NCBI RefSeq assembly: GCF_902806265.1
Contig: NZ_CADCVZ010000022.1
Location: 38,473-102,472 of the forward strand
Origin: an uncultured Sphingomonas sp.
GTDB taxonomy: Bacteria; Pseudomonadota; Alphaproteobacteria; Sphingomonadales; Sphingomonadaceae
Direction: 5' to 3'
Length of the DNA stretch: 64,000 bases
The notes beneath the pieces are model-generated. The model searched no databases. It worked only from the letters and a program-made list of their open reading frames with translations, and was not told the DNA's origin. The translations under genes and the position numbers were made by a program. Each line of letters begins with the position of its first letter. The stretch's first letter is position 1. Of this stretch, positions 18,010 to 26,705 are shown piece by piece.

Positions 18010-20348
18010 CGCACGCCTCCCCCGACCGCCTTAAGCGCCGTCATCAGCCCGGCCCGGTCGTAACGGTAGATGCTGCCGTCGTTCGTCGGTGCCTCCGGAT
18101 CGCTGCGCAGCCGGATGGTGGGGACCTTTTCGCCCGCCGGGTCCGCCGAGCCCTCTGCCGCGATAACCAGGTCGGCGGGCTCCTCGCTGTCGGTGCCGAC
18201 CACGCGGTAGCCGGCGGCTTCCACGATCGGGCGCAGCATGTTCTGCATCCACGCGTCGTCAGTCGGCAACCGGCAGACTGCCTCGCGCTTGCCCTGCCCG
18301 GCCGTGCCGCAATGCCGCGCGAACAGCCAATGCACGTCGACCAGTTCGGCCGGTTCGCCGCCGATCAGGGTCACGCCAGCGACCTCACCCGGCACCTCGG
18401 CAGGAACGATCTCGCCCACGATCTCGGCCATGTCGATCACTTCCTTGAAGGCGAGGCCCATCTCCGTGCAGCCGTCGCTCAAGCGGAACATGCGCAGTTT
18501 CTCGCCATGCGCAGGTCGAGCGTCGCAGCCGCCCAGCGGCAGGATAGCCTCGCCTAATTGTACCCTGAGCTGACCGGCAGCCCATTGAACCGCGGCAGCG
18601 CTTACGTCCTCGATCCGGTCCACGGTGGCGAGCCGCACCGCACGCCGCGCACCGTCTAGGGTGCGGAACAGCAACACCGGAACGCTGACCCGCTCGCTGG
18701 TGACCGGCGCGGTTTCGAGCGCCCGGCCGACCCGTTCCTGACCCTCCAGCTTGACACCACCCACCCGGGCCAGCCCCGCGGGATCGAACAACAGGATGGG
18801 CGAGCCGTCGTCGGCCAGCGTGGTTCCGGCATAAAGCCCCGTCGCCATGACCGCAGGGGCAGCCGGCTTGACCACGAGCTCTTCATGGTCGTGGACCTTG
18901 TCCACCGCCAGCGCGAATACGTCGCCGCCGCCGGGGCGCAGGACGACCAGCGTCCGCTGCTCGTCGCTGAGGCTGCTTGGCAATTCCAATATGTCCGCCA
19001 AAGCCACTTCGGGAACGCGCCGCCCGCGGATGGTCGCAACACCCGCGCCGCCCAGCTGGCTCAGAGTGACACTGTCGCCGTTCGCCCGAACGATCTCCTC
19101 GATCGCGGAACGGGGGATGGCGAAATGCTGGCTGCCGATGCTGACGGTCAGCGCGGGGATGATCGTCAAGGTCAGTGGCACGCGCAGCGTCATGCGGCTG
19201 CCGACGCCGAGCCGGCTGTCCACCTCGACAACCCCGCCGATCCGCTCGATGTTCGAGCGGACCACGTCCATGCCGACGCCGCGTCCGGAGATATTGGTCA
19301 CCTGCGCCGCGGTGGACAGGCCCGCTTCAAACATCAGCTCGAACTGCTGGGCCGGACTCAGCCGGACGGCGTCCGCGGCCTCGATCAAGCCGGCGGCCAC
19401 GGCTTTCTCGACCAGACGTTTGCCATCGATCCCGCGGCCGTCGTCGCAGATATCGATCAAAATCTGGTTGCCCGATTGGCGGGCGGACACGCTCAGGAAG
19501 CCGATCTCGCGCTTGCCTGCCTTGAGGCGCTCTGCGGGCCCCTCGATCCCATGGTCCACCGCGTTGCGGACAATATGCGTCAGGGGATCGCGAATCATCT
19601 CGATCATCTCGCGGTCGAGTTCCACGTCGCCGCCTTCAACATCGACCAGCACCTGCTTGCCAAGCTCGGCCGACAGGTCGCGCACCATGCGCGGCAGACT
19701 CACGAACAGGTTCTCAATACGCTGCATGCGGGTGCGGGTGATGGCGTCGCGCATTTCGGCGATGATTCCGGAAAGCCGCTCAAAGGCTCCGTCCACTGCC
19801 ACGTCCGCGGCGTTGTCGCGCAGGCGTCGGGCAAGCTCGTTGCGCGCCAGTACCATGTCAGACACGCCGCTCATCACCCGGTCGAGCAGCTCCACCGACA
19901 GCCGGATAGTCCTGGGCGCGACGCTGGCGTTCTTGACCTCGCCAACCACCGCGGCGGCCGGGACGGCTACGCTGCCATCGGCGCCGGGCGCCAGTCCCTG
20001 AATCAGCTTAGCGTCGTCGCCCTCCGGCAGCGATTCCCCGGCGGCGATCACTTCCACCATCTCACCGATCCGGTCGATCACGGCCAGCACCGCGCTGACC
20101 AGGGCCCCGTCGGCCTGGCGCCGACCGGCCCGCACGTCGGCCAGCGCGTCTTCCGCGGCATGGCTCAACGCTTCCAGCCGCGGAAACTCGAAGAAACCGC
20201 AATTACCCTTCACCGTATGGACGAAGCGGAAAATGCTATCGAGCCGCGACCGATCTTCGGGCTGGGCTTCCCAGGCGACGATCTCCCCGCCCAGGCTTTC
20301 CAGCATCTCCCGGCACTCGGCCACGAAATCCGCAATGAGATCGTCCAT
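18006..20348 (-). CDS. cheA: Chemotaxis histidine kinase CheA with two CheW-like segments and a C-terminal pseudo-receiver-like region
   Basis: HPt 'FRFVHTVKGNCGFF'; kinase 'IVRNAVDHGIE', 'DDGRGIDGKRL', 'ISGRGVGMDVV'; two CheW-like stretches; tail 'PTDDAWMQNMLRPIVEAAGYRVVGTDSEEPADLVIAAEG'. Confidence 0.93.
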   Translation of the reverse strand: MDDLIADFVAECREMLESLGGEIVAWEAQPEDRSRLDSIFRFVHTVKGNCGFFEFPRLEALSHAAEDALADVRAGRRQADGALVSAVLAVIDRIGEMVEVIAAGESLPEGDDAKLIQGLAPGADGSVAVPAAAVVGEVKNASVAPRTIRLSVELLDRVMSGVSDMVLARNELARRLRDNAADVAVDGAFERLSGIIAEMRDAITRTRMQRIENLFVSLPRMVRDLSAELGKQVLVDVEGGDVELDREMIEMIRDPLTHIVRNAVDHGIEGPAERLKAGKREIGFLSVSARQSGNQILIDICDDGRGIDGKRLVEKAVAAGLIEAADAVRLSPAQQFELMFEAGLSTAAQVTNISGRGVGMDVVRSNIERIGGVVEVDSRLGVGSRMTLRVPLTLTIIPALTVSIGSQHFAIPRSAIEEIVRANGDSVTLSQLGGAGVATIRGRRVPEVALADILELPSSLSDEQRTLVVLRPGGGDVFALAVDKVHDHEELVVKPAAPAVMATGLYAGTTLADDGSPILLFDPAGLARVGGVKLEGQERVGRALETAPVTSERVSVPVLLFRTLDGARRAVRLATVDRIEDVSAAAVQWAAGQLRVQLGEAILPLGGCDARPAHGEKLRMFRLSDGCTEMGLAFKEVIDMAEIVGEIVPAEVPGEVAGVTLIGGEPAELVDVHWLFARHCGTAGQGKREAVCRLPTDDAWMQNMLRPIVEAAGYRVVGTDSEEPADLVIAAEGSADPAGEKVPTIRLRSDPEAPTNDGSIYRYDRAGLMTALKAVGGGVR

Positions 20349-20422
20349 CAGCCCCAGCTCGAACAGTTACGCCGGCCAGCTTAGGCGTGGACAAGTTAAG
20401 GCGCAGTTATCCCTGCCAGGCC

Positions 20423-21073
20423 TCAGCGGGCAGTTTGCCGCTCGGGCAGTTCCACCCCGATCAGCAACACGTCGGAATCAGGGTCCGACAGCTTGATCGA
20501 TCCGCCGGACTGGTTTGCGAGCCCATGGGCCAGCCACGCGCCTGCCGCGCGAGGTTCGATCGCACCGCCGGCAGAGCCGCGCAACAGCGTCTCGCGTAGC
20601 GCGGGGTCAAGCAGGATGCGGGGGCCCTCCGCCCTGATCACCATCTCGATGCCGCGCGGGGAACGCTCGCCGCCGACATCGAGCCGCCCTCCCCTGACCA
20701 GCGCGTCGCCGGCGATCAGGGCCAGGTTCAAAAGCAGTTTGACCGCATCCTTGGGCAGCTTCTCATCCGCGATCATCCAACCGAGCGTGATCCGCTTCTC
20801 TGGCGTGAGCAGGCCTTCGATCGCGGTATGGGCTTCCCGCGTGTCGATCGTGGCGCCGAACCCGCCGCCGGCCCCAAACGCGAGCCGGAAGAACTTGAGC
20901 TTAGCCGCCGACGCCCGCGCGCTCTCCGCCAGCAGCTCTAGGCAGCGCTCGCGCATATCGGGGTCCTGCTCGTCGCTGAGCAGTTCGATGCCGTTATTGA
21001 GCGCTCCCACCGGTGACAGCAGGTCGTGGCACAGGCGGGAGCAAAGCAGACTGGCGAGATCGATCGCGTTCAT
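20423..21073 (-). CDS. chpT: Histidine phosphotransferase ChpT
   Basis: 'LASLLCSRLCHDLLSPVGALNNGIELLSDE' DHp-like helix with CHDLxxPxGAxxNGxELL, typical of ChpT. Confidence 0.9.
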   Translation of the reverse strand: MNAIDLASLLCSRLCHDLLSPVGALNNGIELLSDEQDPDMRERCLELLAESARASAAKLKFFRLAFGAGGGFGATIDTREAHTAIEGLLTPEKRITLGWMIADEKLPKDAVKLLLNLALIAGDALVRGGRLDVGGERSPRGIEMVIRAEGPRILLDPALRETLLRGSAGGAIEPRAAGAWLAHGLANQSGGSIKLSDPDSDVLLIGVELPERQTAR

Positions 21074-21153
21074 GGGCCAACGTGTTGGGGCAAGGCGCGG
21101 GCGCTTGCAAGCCGCCTTGAAAACCGCCGTTCTGCCCTCCACATCGCTCGGCC

Positions 21154-22110
21154 ATGACCGGGGGGTCGCAGATCATCGACATTGCGCTTCGGCCCGACCA
21201 CGCCGGCTGGCGGCTGGACCGTGCGCTGGCCGATGCAGTGCCGACTATGTCGCGGGAGCGCCTGAAGGTGCTGGTCCGTTCCGGCGCGCTGGCGAACGGC
21301 GATGCAGCTCTTCGCGATCCAGCGAGCAAGGTTCTGGGTACCGAGCGCCTGCGGCTGGCGGTGCCGGAGCCCGCGCCCGCGCACAACCGGGCACAGGACA
21401 TTCCGCTCGCGGTGGTTCACGAGGACGAGCACCTCCTGGTGGTCGACAAGCCCGCGGGACTGGTGGTTCATCCGGCGGCAGGCAACCTCGACGGCACGCT
21501 GGTGAACGCATTGCTGCACCATTGTCGCGGGCAACTCAGCGGCATCGGTGGGGTGGCCCGGCCCGGGATCGTGCACCGGATCGACAAGGACACGTCAGGC
21601 CTGCTGGTGGTGGCCAAGACGGACCGGGCGCATGAAGGGCTCGCCAGGCAGTTCGCCGCGCACAGCATTGACCGGCGCTATTTGGCGGCAGTGTCGGGTG
21701 TGCCAGCAGCCGCCGAGGGTACCGTTGACGCGCCGCTAGCCCGATCAAGGGCCGATCGAAAAAAGATTGCTATAGTGAAGGATGGACGCGGCAAGCGGGC
21801 GGTGACTCACTGGCGTAGGCTTGGAACTTGGCGTGACGCCGCATCGTTGGAGTGCCAGCTGGAGACTGGGCGGACACACCAGGTGCGCGTCCATATGGCC
21901 TCCCTCGGGCATCCGCTGCTTGGCGATCCGGTTTACGGCCGGTCGCCGCCGAAGCGACTGCAAGAGCTGCTCAGTTTACTGCATTTCCACCGCCAAGCGC
22001 TTCATGCAGCGGCGTTGGGCTTCATTCACCCGATAAGTGGCAAAAAACTATCGTTCGAGAGCCCCGTTCCAGCCGACATGCAGGAACTGTTCAAGGCGCT
22101 CGGTGTATAG
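21154..22110 (+). CDS. RluA-family 23S rRNA pseudouridine synthase (RluC/D-like)
   Basis: S4-like N-terminus, 'VNALLHHCRGQLSGIGGVARPGIVHRIDKDTSGLLVVAKTD', 'LETGRTHQVRVHMASLGHPLLGDPVYG'. Confidence 0.94.
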   Translation: MTGGSQIIDIALRPDHAGWRLDRALADAVPTMSRERLKVLVRSGALANGDAALRDPASKVLGTERLRLAVPEPAPAHNRAQDIPLAVVHEDEHLLVVDKPAGLVVHPAAGNLDGTLVNALLHHCRGQLSGIGGVARPGIVHRIDKDTSGLLVVAKTDRAHEGLARQFAAHSIDRRYLAAVSGVPAAAEGTVDAPLARSRADRKKIAIVKDGRGKRAVTHWRRLGTWRDAASLECQLETGRTHQVRVHMASLGHPLLGDPVYGRSPPKRLQELLSLLHFHRQALHAAALGFIHPISGKKLSFESPVPADMQELFKALGV

Positions 22111-22170
22111 AGAAGTATGAGATAGGCCGTCGCTCAAGACTCGCGCGGCTTGGAGAGGACGCTTCATCCC

Positions 22171-23073
22171 ATGGCACAGGCGAAGGCACTATCGATCCCG
22201 GCGACCGGCGGTGAGGCTGGCCTCAACCGCTATCTATCGGAGATCAAGAAATTTCCCATCCTCGCCCCTGAGGAGGAATATATGCTCGCCAAGCGCTGGA
22301 AGGAGCATGGGGACACCGATGCGGCAGCCAAGCTCGTCAACAGCCATCTGCGGCTCGTGGCCAAGATCGCCATGGGCTACCGCGGCTATGGCCTGCCGGT
22401 CAGTGAACTGATTTCCGAAGGCAACATCGGTTTGATGCAGGGCGTCAAGAAGTTCGAGCCGGACCGCGGCTTCCGCCTGGCGACCTATGCCATGTGGTGG
22501 ATTCGCGCGTCCATCCAGGAGTTCATCCTGCGCAGCTGGAGCCTCGTGAAAATGGGCACCACGGCCGCGCAGAAGAAGCTGTTCTTCAATCTGCGGCGGA
22601 TGAAGAACCAGATCGACGCGTTCGAGGAAGGCGACCTCAAGCCTGCGGACGTAGCCAAGATCGCGACCGACCTCGGCGTGACCGAGGACGAGGTCATCTC
22701 CATGAACCGCCGCATGTCGATGGGCGGCGACACCAGCCTTAACGCGCCGCTCAAGGACAGCGAGGGCGAGAACCAATGGCAGGACTTCCTGGTCGACAAC
22801 GGCCCGCTGCAGGACGAGATCGTCGCCGAGGACGAGGAGCGCCGGGTGCGCCATGAGCTGCTCAACAGCGCAATGGGCAGCCTCAACGACCGCGAGAAGC
22901 ACATCTTGGCCGAACGGCGCCTGGCCGACGATCCGAAGACCCTGGAAGAGTTGAGCCAGGTCTACGGCGTCAGCCGCGAGCGTATCCGTCAGATCGAAGT
23001 TCGGGCGTTCGAGAAGCTTCAGTCTTCGCTGATGAAGCTGGCGGGCGAGCAGCGGCTGCTGCCGGCGGCTTGA
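22171..23073 (+). CDS. rpoH: RNA polymerase sigma factor RpoH (sigma-32)
   Basis: 'EGNIGLMQGVKKFEPDRGFRLATYAMWWIRASIQEFILRSWSLVKMGTTAAQKKLFFNLRRMK' includes the RpoH-box-like region. Confidence 0.96.
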   Translation: MAQAKALSIPATGGEAGLNRYLSEIKKFPILAPEEEYMLAKRWKEHGDTDAAAKLVNSHLRLVAKIAMGYRGYGLPVSELISEGNIGLMQGVKKFEPDRGFRLATYAMWWIRASIQEFILRSWSLVKMGTTAAQKKLFFNLRRMKNQIDAFEEGDLKPADVAKIATDLGVTEDEVISMNRRMSMGGDTSLNAPLKDSEGENQWQDFLVDNGPLQDEIVAEDEERRVRHELLNSAMGSLNDREKHILAERRLADDPKTLEELSQVYGVSRERIRQIEVRAFEKLQSSLMKLAGEQRLLPAA

Positions 23074-23082
23074 GCACTGCCG

Positions 23083-23153
23083 TGCTCCTGCGTAGGCAGG
23101 AGCCCAGTGCCTGAACCAAAAACAATGGGCTCCCGCCTACGCGGGAGCCCATT
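23083..23153. repeat. Inverted pair of REP-like hairpins between rpoH and the YihY-family gene
   Basis: GCTCCTGC-GTAG-GCAGGAGC (23084..23103) and AATGGGCTCCCGC-CTAC-GCGGGAGCCCATT (23124..23153). Confidence 0.85.
23124..23153. terminator. Putative bidirectional intrinsic terminator (13-bp perfect stem)
   Basis: Stem AATGGGCTCCCGC/GCGGGAGCCCATT followed by TATTT on + and by GTTTTTGG on -, between convergent genes. Confidence 0.7.
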
Positions 23154-24460
23154 TATTTCCTTCTGAGCAGCGCCAAGCCGGCTGCCGCGGCCAGCAGTGC
23201 CGCGCCCGTCCCTTCCTTGCCGCGACGCCGCAAGAAGCCAAGCCCCAAAGTCGCCAGCGCCGAGCCGATCATGCCGACCTTGGCCGTACCCGCCAAGCGC
23301 CCGGCCTTGTTGGTCACCCGTGAGGTGAGGAACGGGTGGCCATCCCCGTCGCGATCCGCCGCCGCGCTCGCCGCAGGCGCTGCCCCGGCGAGGACTCCGC
23401 TGCCGCCGCTCGAAGTAGCTGCCGGTGATTGAGGCTGGGCGCGTGCACCGTCCTGCTGCTTGGAAGCGTCCGGATCCGTAGTTCCGGCGGCCACATGGTC
23501 CGCCGACCAGGCGCCGCGCGCACCCAGCGGCTTGTCGTTCGGCCGATCGGTGGTGTCCCTCTCCGTCTGGTGCTCGATTTCCGAATTGAGCTCCGCGGCG
23601 AACAGCAGCACGTAGCTCGACAGGAAGAGCCAGGTCAGCAGCACGACGATCGCGCTCAACGACCCGTAGGTGGCGCCGTAATTGCCGAAGTTCGATACGT
23701 AGAAGCCGAAGGCCAGTGTCAGGACGATCCAGGCGATCGCAAAGGTCAGCGACCCCGGCGTGAGCCAGGTCCAGGTCGCCTTCTCGCGCGACGGACCGTA
23801 GCGGAACAGGGTAGCGGCGGCCCCAGCGGCAATGCTGCCCAGCAGCAGATAGGTCAGCACCCGCCAGAAGAACGCTCCCATCGGCCCCAGGCCGGGAAAC
23901 AGGTGCTGGAGGTAGCCGAGCATGCCGATGGCGCCACCCGCCATGATCGCCAGCAGCACCGCCCCGACCGTCATGGCGATCGCCAGCAGGTTGGTCTTGA
24001 TGAACCCGCGCTTCTCCTCCTCCTCGTAGGCGATGTTGAGCGCGGTGACCACGGAGCCGGCGGCGTTGCGCGCCCCCCACAGGGAGATCGCGAGGGCGAT
24101 CGCCAGACCAAGCCCCTTCTTGCCCCCCGAAGTCTGGACCACGGTGATCAGCTGCTGGCTGATGAGCTGGGCGACGTCGGTGGGCAGCATGTCCGTCAGG
24201 GAGGAGGCATGCTGCATCACCGTTTGCGGCTCGGCGACCAGGCCGTAGATCAGCACGGTGGCGCCCAGCAGCGGCACCAGCGCGAGGAAACCGTAAAAGG
24301 CAACGCCCGCGGCGACGATCCCGATGTTGTCGTTGCCGGCTTCCTTCCAGGTGCGCAGCAGGATTTCCTTCCAGCCGGGCGCCGGAATGTCCGTCGGCTT
24401 GTCCGCACTCCGGCCTTTGTCGTCGGCTGCGGCTTGGTTCGGGTGTGCGGCGGTCGCCAT
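23153..24460 (-). CDS. YihY/BrkB-family inner membrane protein
   Basis: 'AGVAFYGFLALVPLLGATVLIYGLV...LSLWGARNAAGSVVTALNIAYEEEEKRGFIK...' YihY/virulence factor BrkB family, low-complexity C-terminal tail. Confidence 0.93.
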   Translation of the reverse strand: MATAAHPNQAAADDKGRSADKPTDIPAPGWKEILLRTWKEAGNDNIGIVAAGVAFYGFLALVPLLGATVLIYGLVAEPQTVMQHASSLTDMLPTDVAQLISQQLITVVQTSGGKKGLGLAIALAISLWGARNAAGSVVTALNIAYEEEEKRGFIKTNLLAIAMTVGAVLLAIMAGGAIGMLGYLQHLFPGLGPMGAFFWRVLTYLLLGSIAAGAAATLFRYGPSREKATWTWLTPGSLTFAIAWIVLTLAFGFYVSNFGNYGATYGSLSAIVVLLTWLFLSSYVLLFAAELNSEIEHQTERDTTDRPNDKPLGARGAWSADHVAAGTTDPDASKQQDGARAQPQSPAATSSGGSGVLAGAAPAASAAADRDGDGHPFLTSRVTNKAGRLAGTAKVGMIGSALATLGLGFLRRRGKEGTGAALLAAAAGLALLRRK

Positions 24461-24621
24461 GGGTGCGTTCAAACTCCTCCCTGCGCCCAACCGACTTGGA
24501 CCCGAGCCGTTCCCCACTTGCCATGGCCGGCGAACGGGCCGACGCTGCCTGTCTTCAGCGGCGCGTGAGGCGCCCCCTCGGCGGCTCAGCGCCCTGCACA
24601 ACAGGACGGGAGGAGTTTCGC

Positions 24622-26652
24622 ATGCACGAGGTTGTCGACGGCACCCGAGCCATCGCGCTGGTCGGACCGGCCGGCGCTGGCAAGACCTCGCTGGCCGAAG
24701 CGCTGCTGTTCGCCAGCGGGACGATTGACCGGCTGGGATCCACCGGTGGCCGAACCAGCGTCGGCGACGCCGTTGCTGAAGCGCGGGCGCGAGGCGGTTC
24801 GACCGAGCTCAACCTGCTCCGCTTCAATCACCTTGACGAGAGCTTCGCGCTGATCGATTGCCCTGGCTCCGTCGGCTTCGCGGCGGACGGTGCGCGCGGC
24901 GTCGCAGTTGCGGACCTGGCGATCGTGGTGGTCGACCCCGACCCCGCCCGCGCCCCGCTCGCGGCTCCTGCCCTGCGCATGCTCGACGAGCTGGGCATCC
25001 CCCACCTCATCTTCGTCAACCGCATCGACCAGGCACGCGGGTCGATCCGCGATCTCCTGTCGGCGCTGCAGCCGATGAGCGTGTCGCCGCTGATCGCCCG
25101 CCAAATCCCCATCCGAGAAGGCGAGCGGGTTACCGGCTTCGTCGACGTTGCCCTGGAACGCGCATTCCATTACCTACCCGGCGGTAAGGGCTCCGAACCG
25201 ATCGGCATCCCGGACGAGCTCGCCGAACGCGAGGGCCAGGCGCGGGCGCAGCTGCTGGAGCAGCTGGCCGATCACGACGACGCGCTGCTCGAACAGTTGC
25301 TAACCGACCAGGTCCCGGATGGGAGCACGGTGTTCAAGGACCTCGCCCGGGAAACGGGGGAGAGTCTGGGCGTGCCGGTGCTGTTCGGTTCCGCCGGCAA
25401 CTGCTGGGGCGTGCGCCGCCTGCTCAAGGCCCTCCGCCATGAAACGCCGGCGCCTGCCGCCACCGCCCGCCGCCTCGGCGTCACCGACCCGACCCTGTTC
25501 GCATTCAAGGTCAGCAACGCCACCGCGCTCGGCCGGATCGCGCTAAGCCGCGCCTTAGACGGTTCGGTCAGCGAGGGCGCCGAAGTGCAGGATGCCGCCG
25601 GCCGCCGGCAGCGGCTGGGCGCGCTGTTCTCCTTGCAGGGGGAGAAGACGAGCAAGCTGGCGCAGGCCGGGGACGGCGAGGTGGTCGCCCTAGCCAAGCT
25701 GGACGGCGTTCGCGCGGGCCAATGGCTCGGCGTCGACAAGCTGCCGCCGGAGGTGGAGGTATCCATTCCTGCCCTTAACTGCACGATCGCGATCGAGCCG
25801 GCCGACCGCAAGAACGATGTGAAGCTGTCCGGAGCCTTGTCCCGCTTGCTGGAGGAAGACCCGGCGCTCAGGCTCGAACAGGACGAGGCCAGCCACGAAC
25901 TGCGGCTCCGCGGCATCAACGACGAGCAGCTGCAGACTCTGCTCGCCAAGCTCAAGCGCCGGTACGGGGTTGAGGTCCGGCAGCGACCGCCGACCATCGC
26001 CTACCGCGAGTCGATCCGGCGCTCCGTCACGCAGCGCGGCCGTCACAAGAAGCAGTCGGGCGGGCACGGCCAGTTCGGTGACGTGGTGATCAAAGTTGCG
26101 CCCCTGCCCCGCGGCGAAGGCTTCCGCTTTACCGAGAAAATACACGGCGGCGCCATACCGCGGCAGTACATCCCCGCCGTCGAGCAAGGCGTTCGCGACG
26201 CGCTCGCAAAAGGCCCGCTCGGCTTTGCGGTGGTGGACGTAGCCGTCACCCTGACAGACGGCAGCTATCACAGCGTGGACAGTTCGGAGCTCGCCTTCCG
26301 CACCGCAGGGCGGATTGCCATGCAGGAGGCGCTGAGCGCCGCCGCGCCGCACCTGCTGGAACCGGTGCAGCGCGTGCAGGTGGTAACCCCGAACGGCTCC
26401 ACCAGCCGCGTCAGCTCGGCCGTAGCGGGCCGGCGCGGGCAGATGCTCGGCCTCGCTCCCCATGATGGCTGGAACGGTTGGGACCGGGTGGAAGCGCTAA
26501 TCCCCGAAGCCGAGCTGTCCGGCCTTGAAGCCGAGCTGCGCTCGCTCAGTCAGGGGCTCGCCACCTTCGAGGCCGAGTTCGACCATCTAGCCGAACTCAA
26601 CGGCACGCTGGCAGAGCGCGTGATCAAGGCCCGCGAACCCGTGCACGCTTGA
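24622..26652 (+). CDS. Elongation factor G-like protein (EF-G paralogue with divergent G motifs)
   Basis: 'VGPAGAGKTSLAEALLFASGTIDRLGS', 'LIDCPGSVGF', domain III-V 'GRHKKQSGGHGQFGDVVIKVAPLPRGEGF', 'EPVQRVQVVTP...RRGQMLG'. Confidence 0.92.
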   Translation: MHEVVDGTRAIALVGPAGAGKTSLAEALLFASGTIDRLGSTGGRTSVGDAVAEARARGGSTELNLLRFNHLDESFALIDCPGSVGFAADGARGVAVADLAIVVVDPDPARAPLAAPALRMLDELGIPHLIFVNRIDQARGSIRDLLSALQPMSVSPLIARQIPIREGERVTGFVDVALERAFHYLPGGKGSEPIGIPDELAEREGQARAQLLEQLADHDDALLEQLLTDQVPDGSTVFKDLARETGESLGVPVLFGSAGNCWGVRRLLKALRHETPAPAATARRLGVTDPTLFAFKVSNATALGRIALSRALDGSVSEGAEVQDAAGRRQRLGALFSLQGEKTSKLAQAGDGEVVALAKLDGVRAGQWLGVDKLPPEVEVSIPALNCTIAIEPADRKNDVKLSGALSRLLEEDPALRLEQDEASHELRLRGINDEQLQTLLAKLKRRYGVEVRQRPPTIAYRESIRRSVTQRGRHKKQSGGHGQFGDVVIKVAPLPRGEGFRFTEKIHGGAIPRQYIPAVEQGVRDALAKGPLGFAVVDVAVTLTDGSYHSVDSSELAFRTAGRIAMQEALSAAAPHLLEPVQRVQVVTPNGSTSRVSSAVAGRRGQMLGLAPHDGWNGWDRVEALIPEAELSGLEAELRSLSQGLATFEAEFDHLAELNGTLAERVIKAREPVHA

Positions 26653-26705
26653 CAATCCCGCCCTCCCCCGCGACCCGAAACGCTTAGGCCAAGCGGGGGA
26701 CCGGC

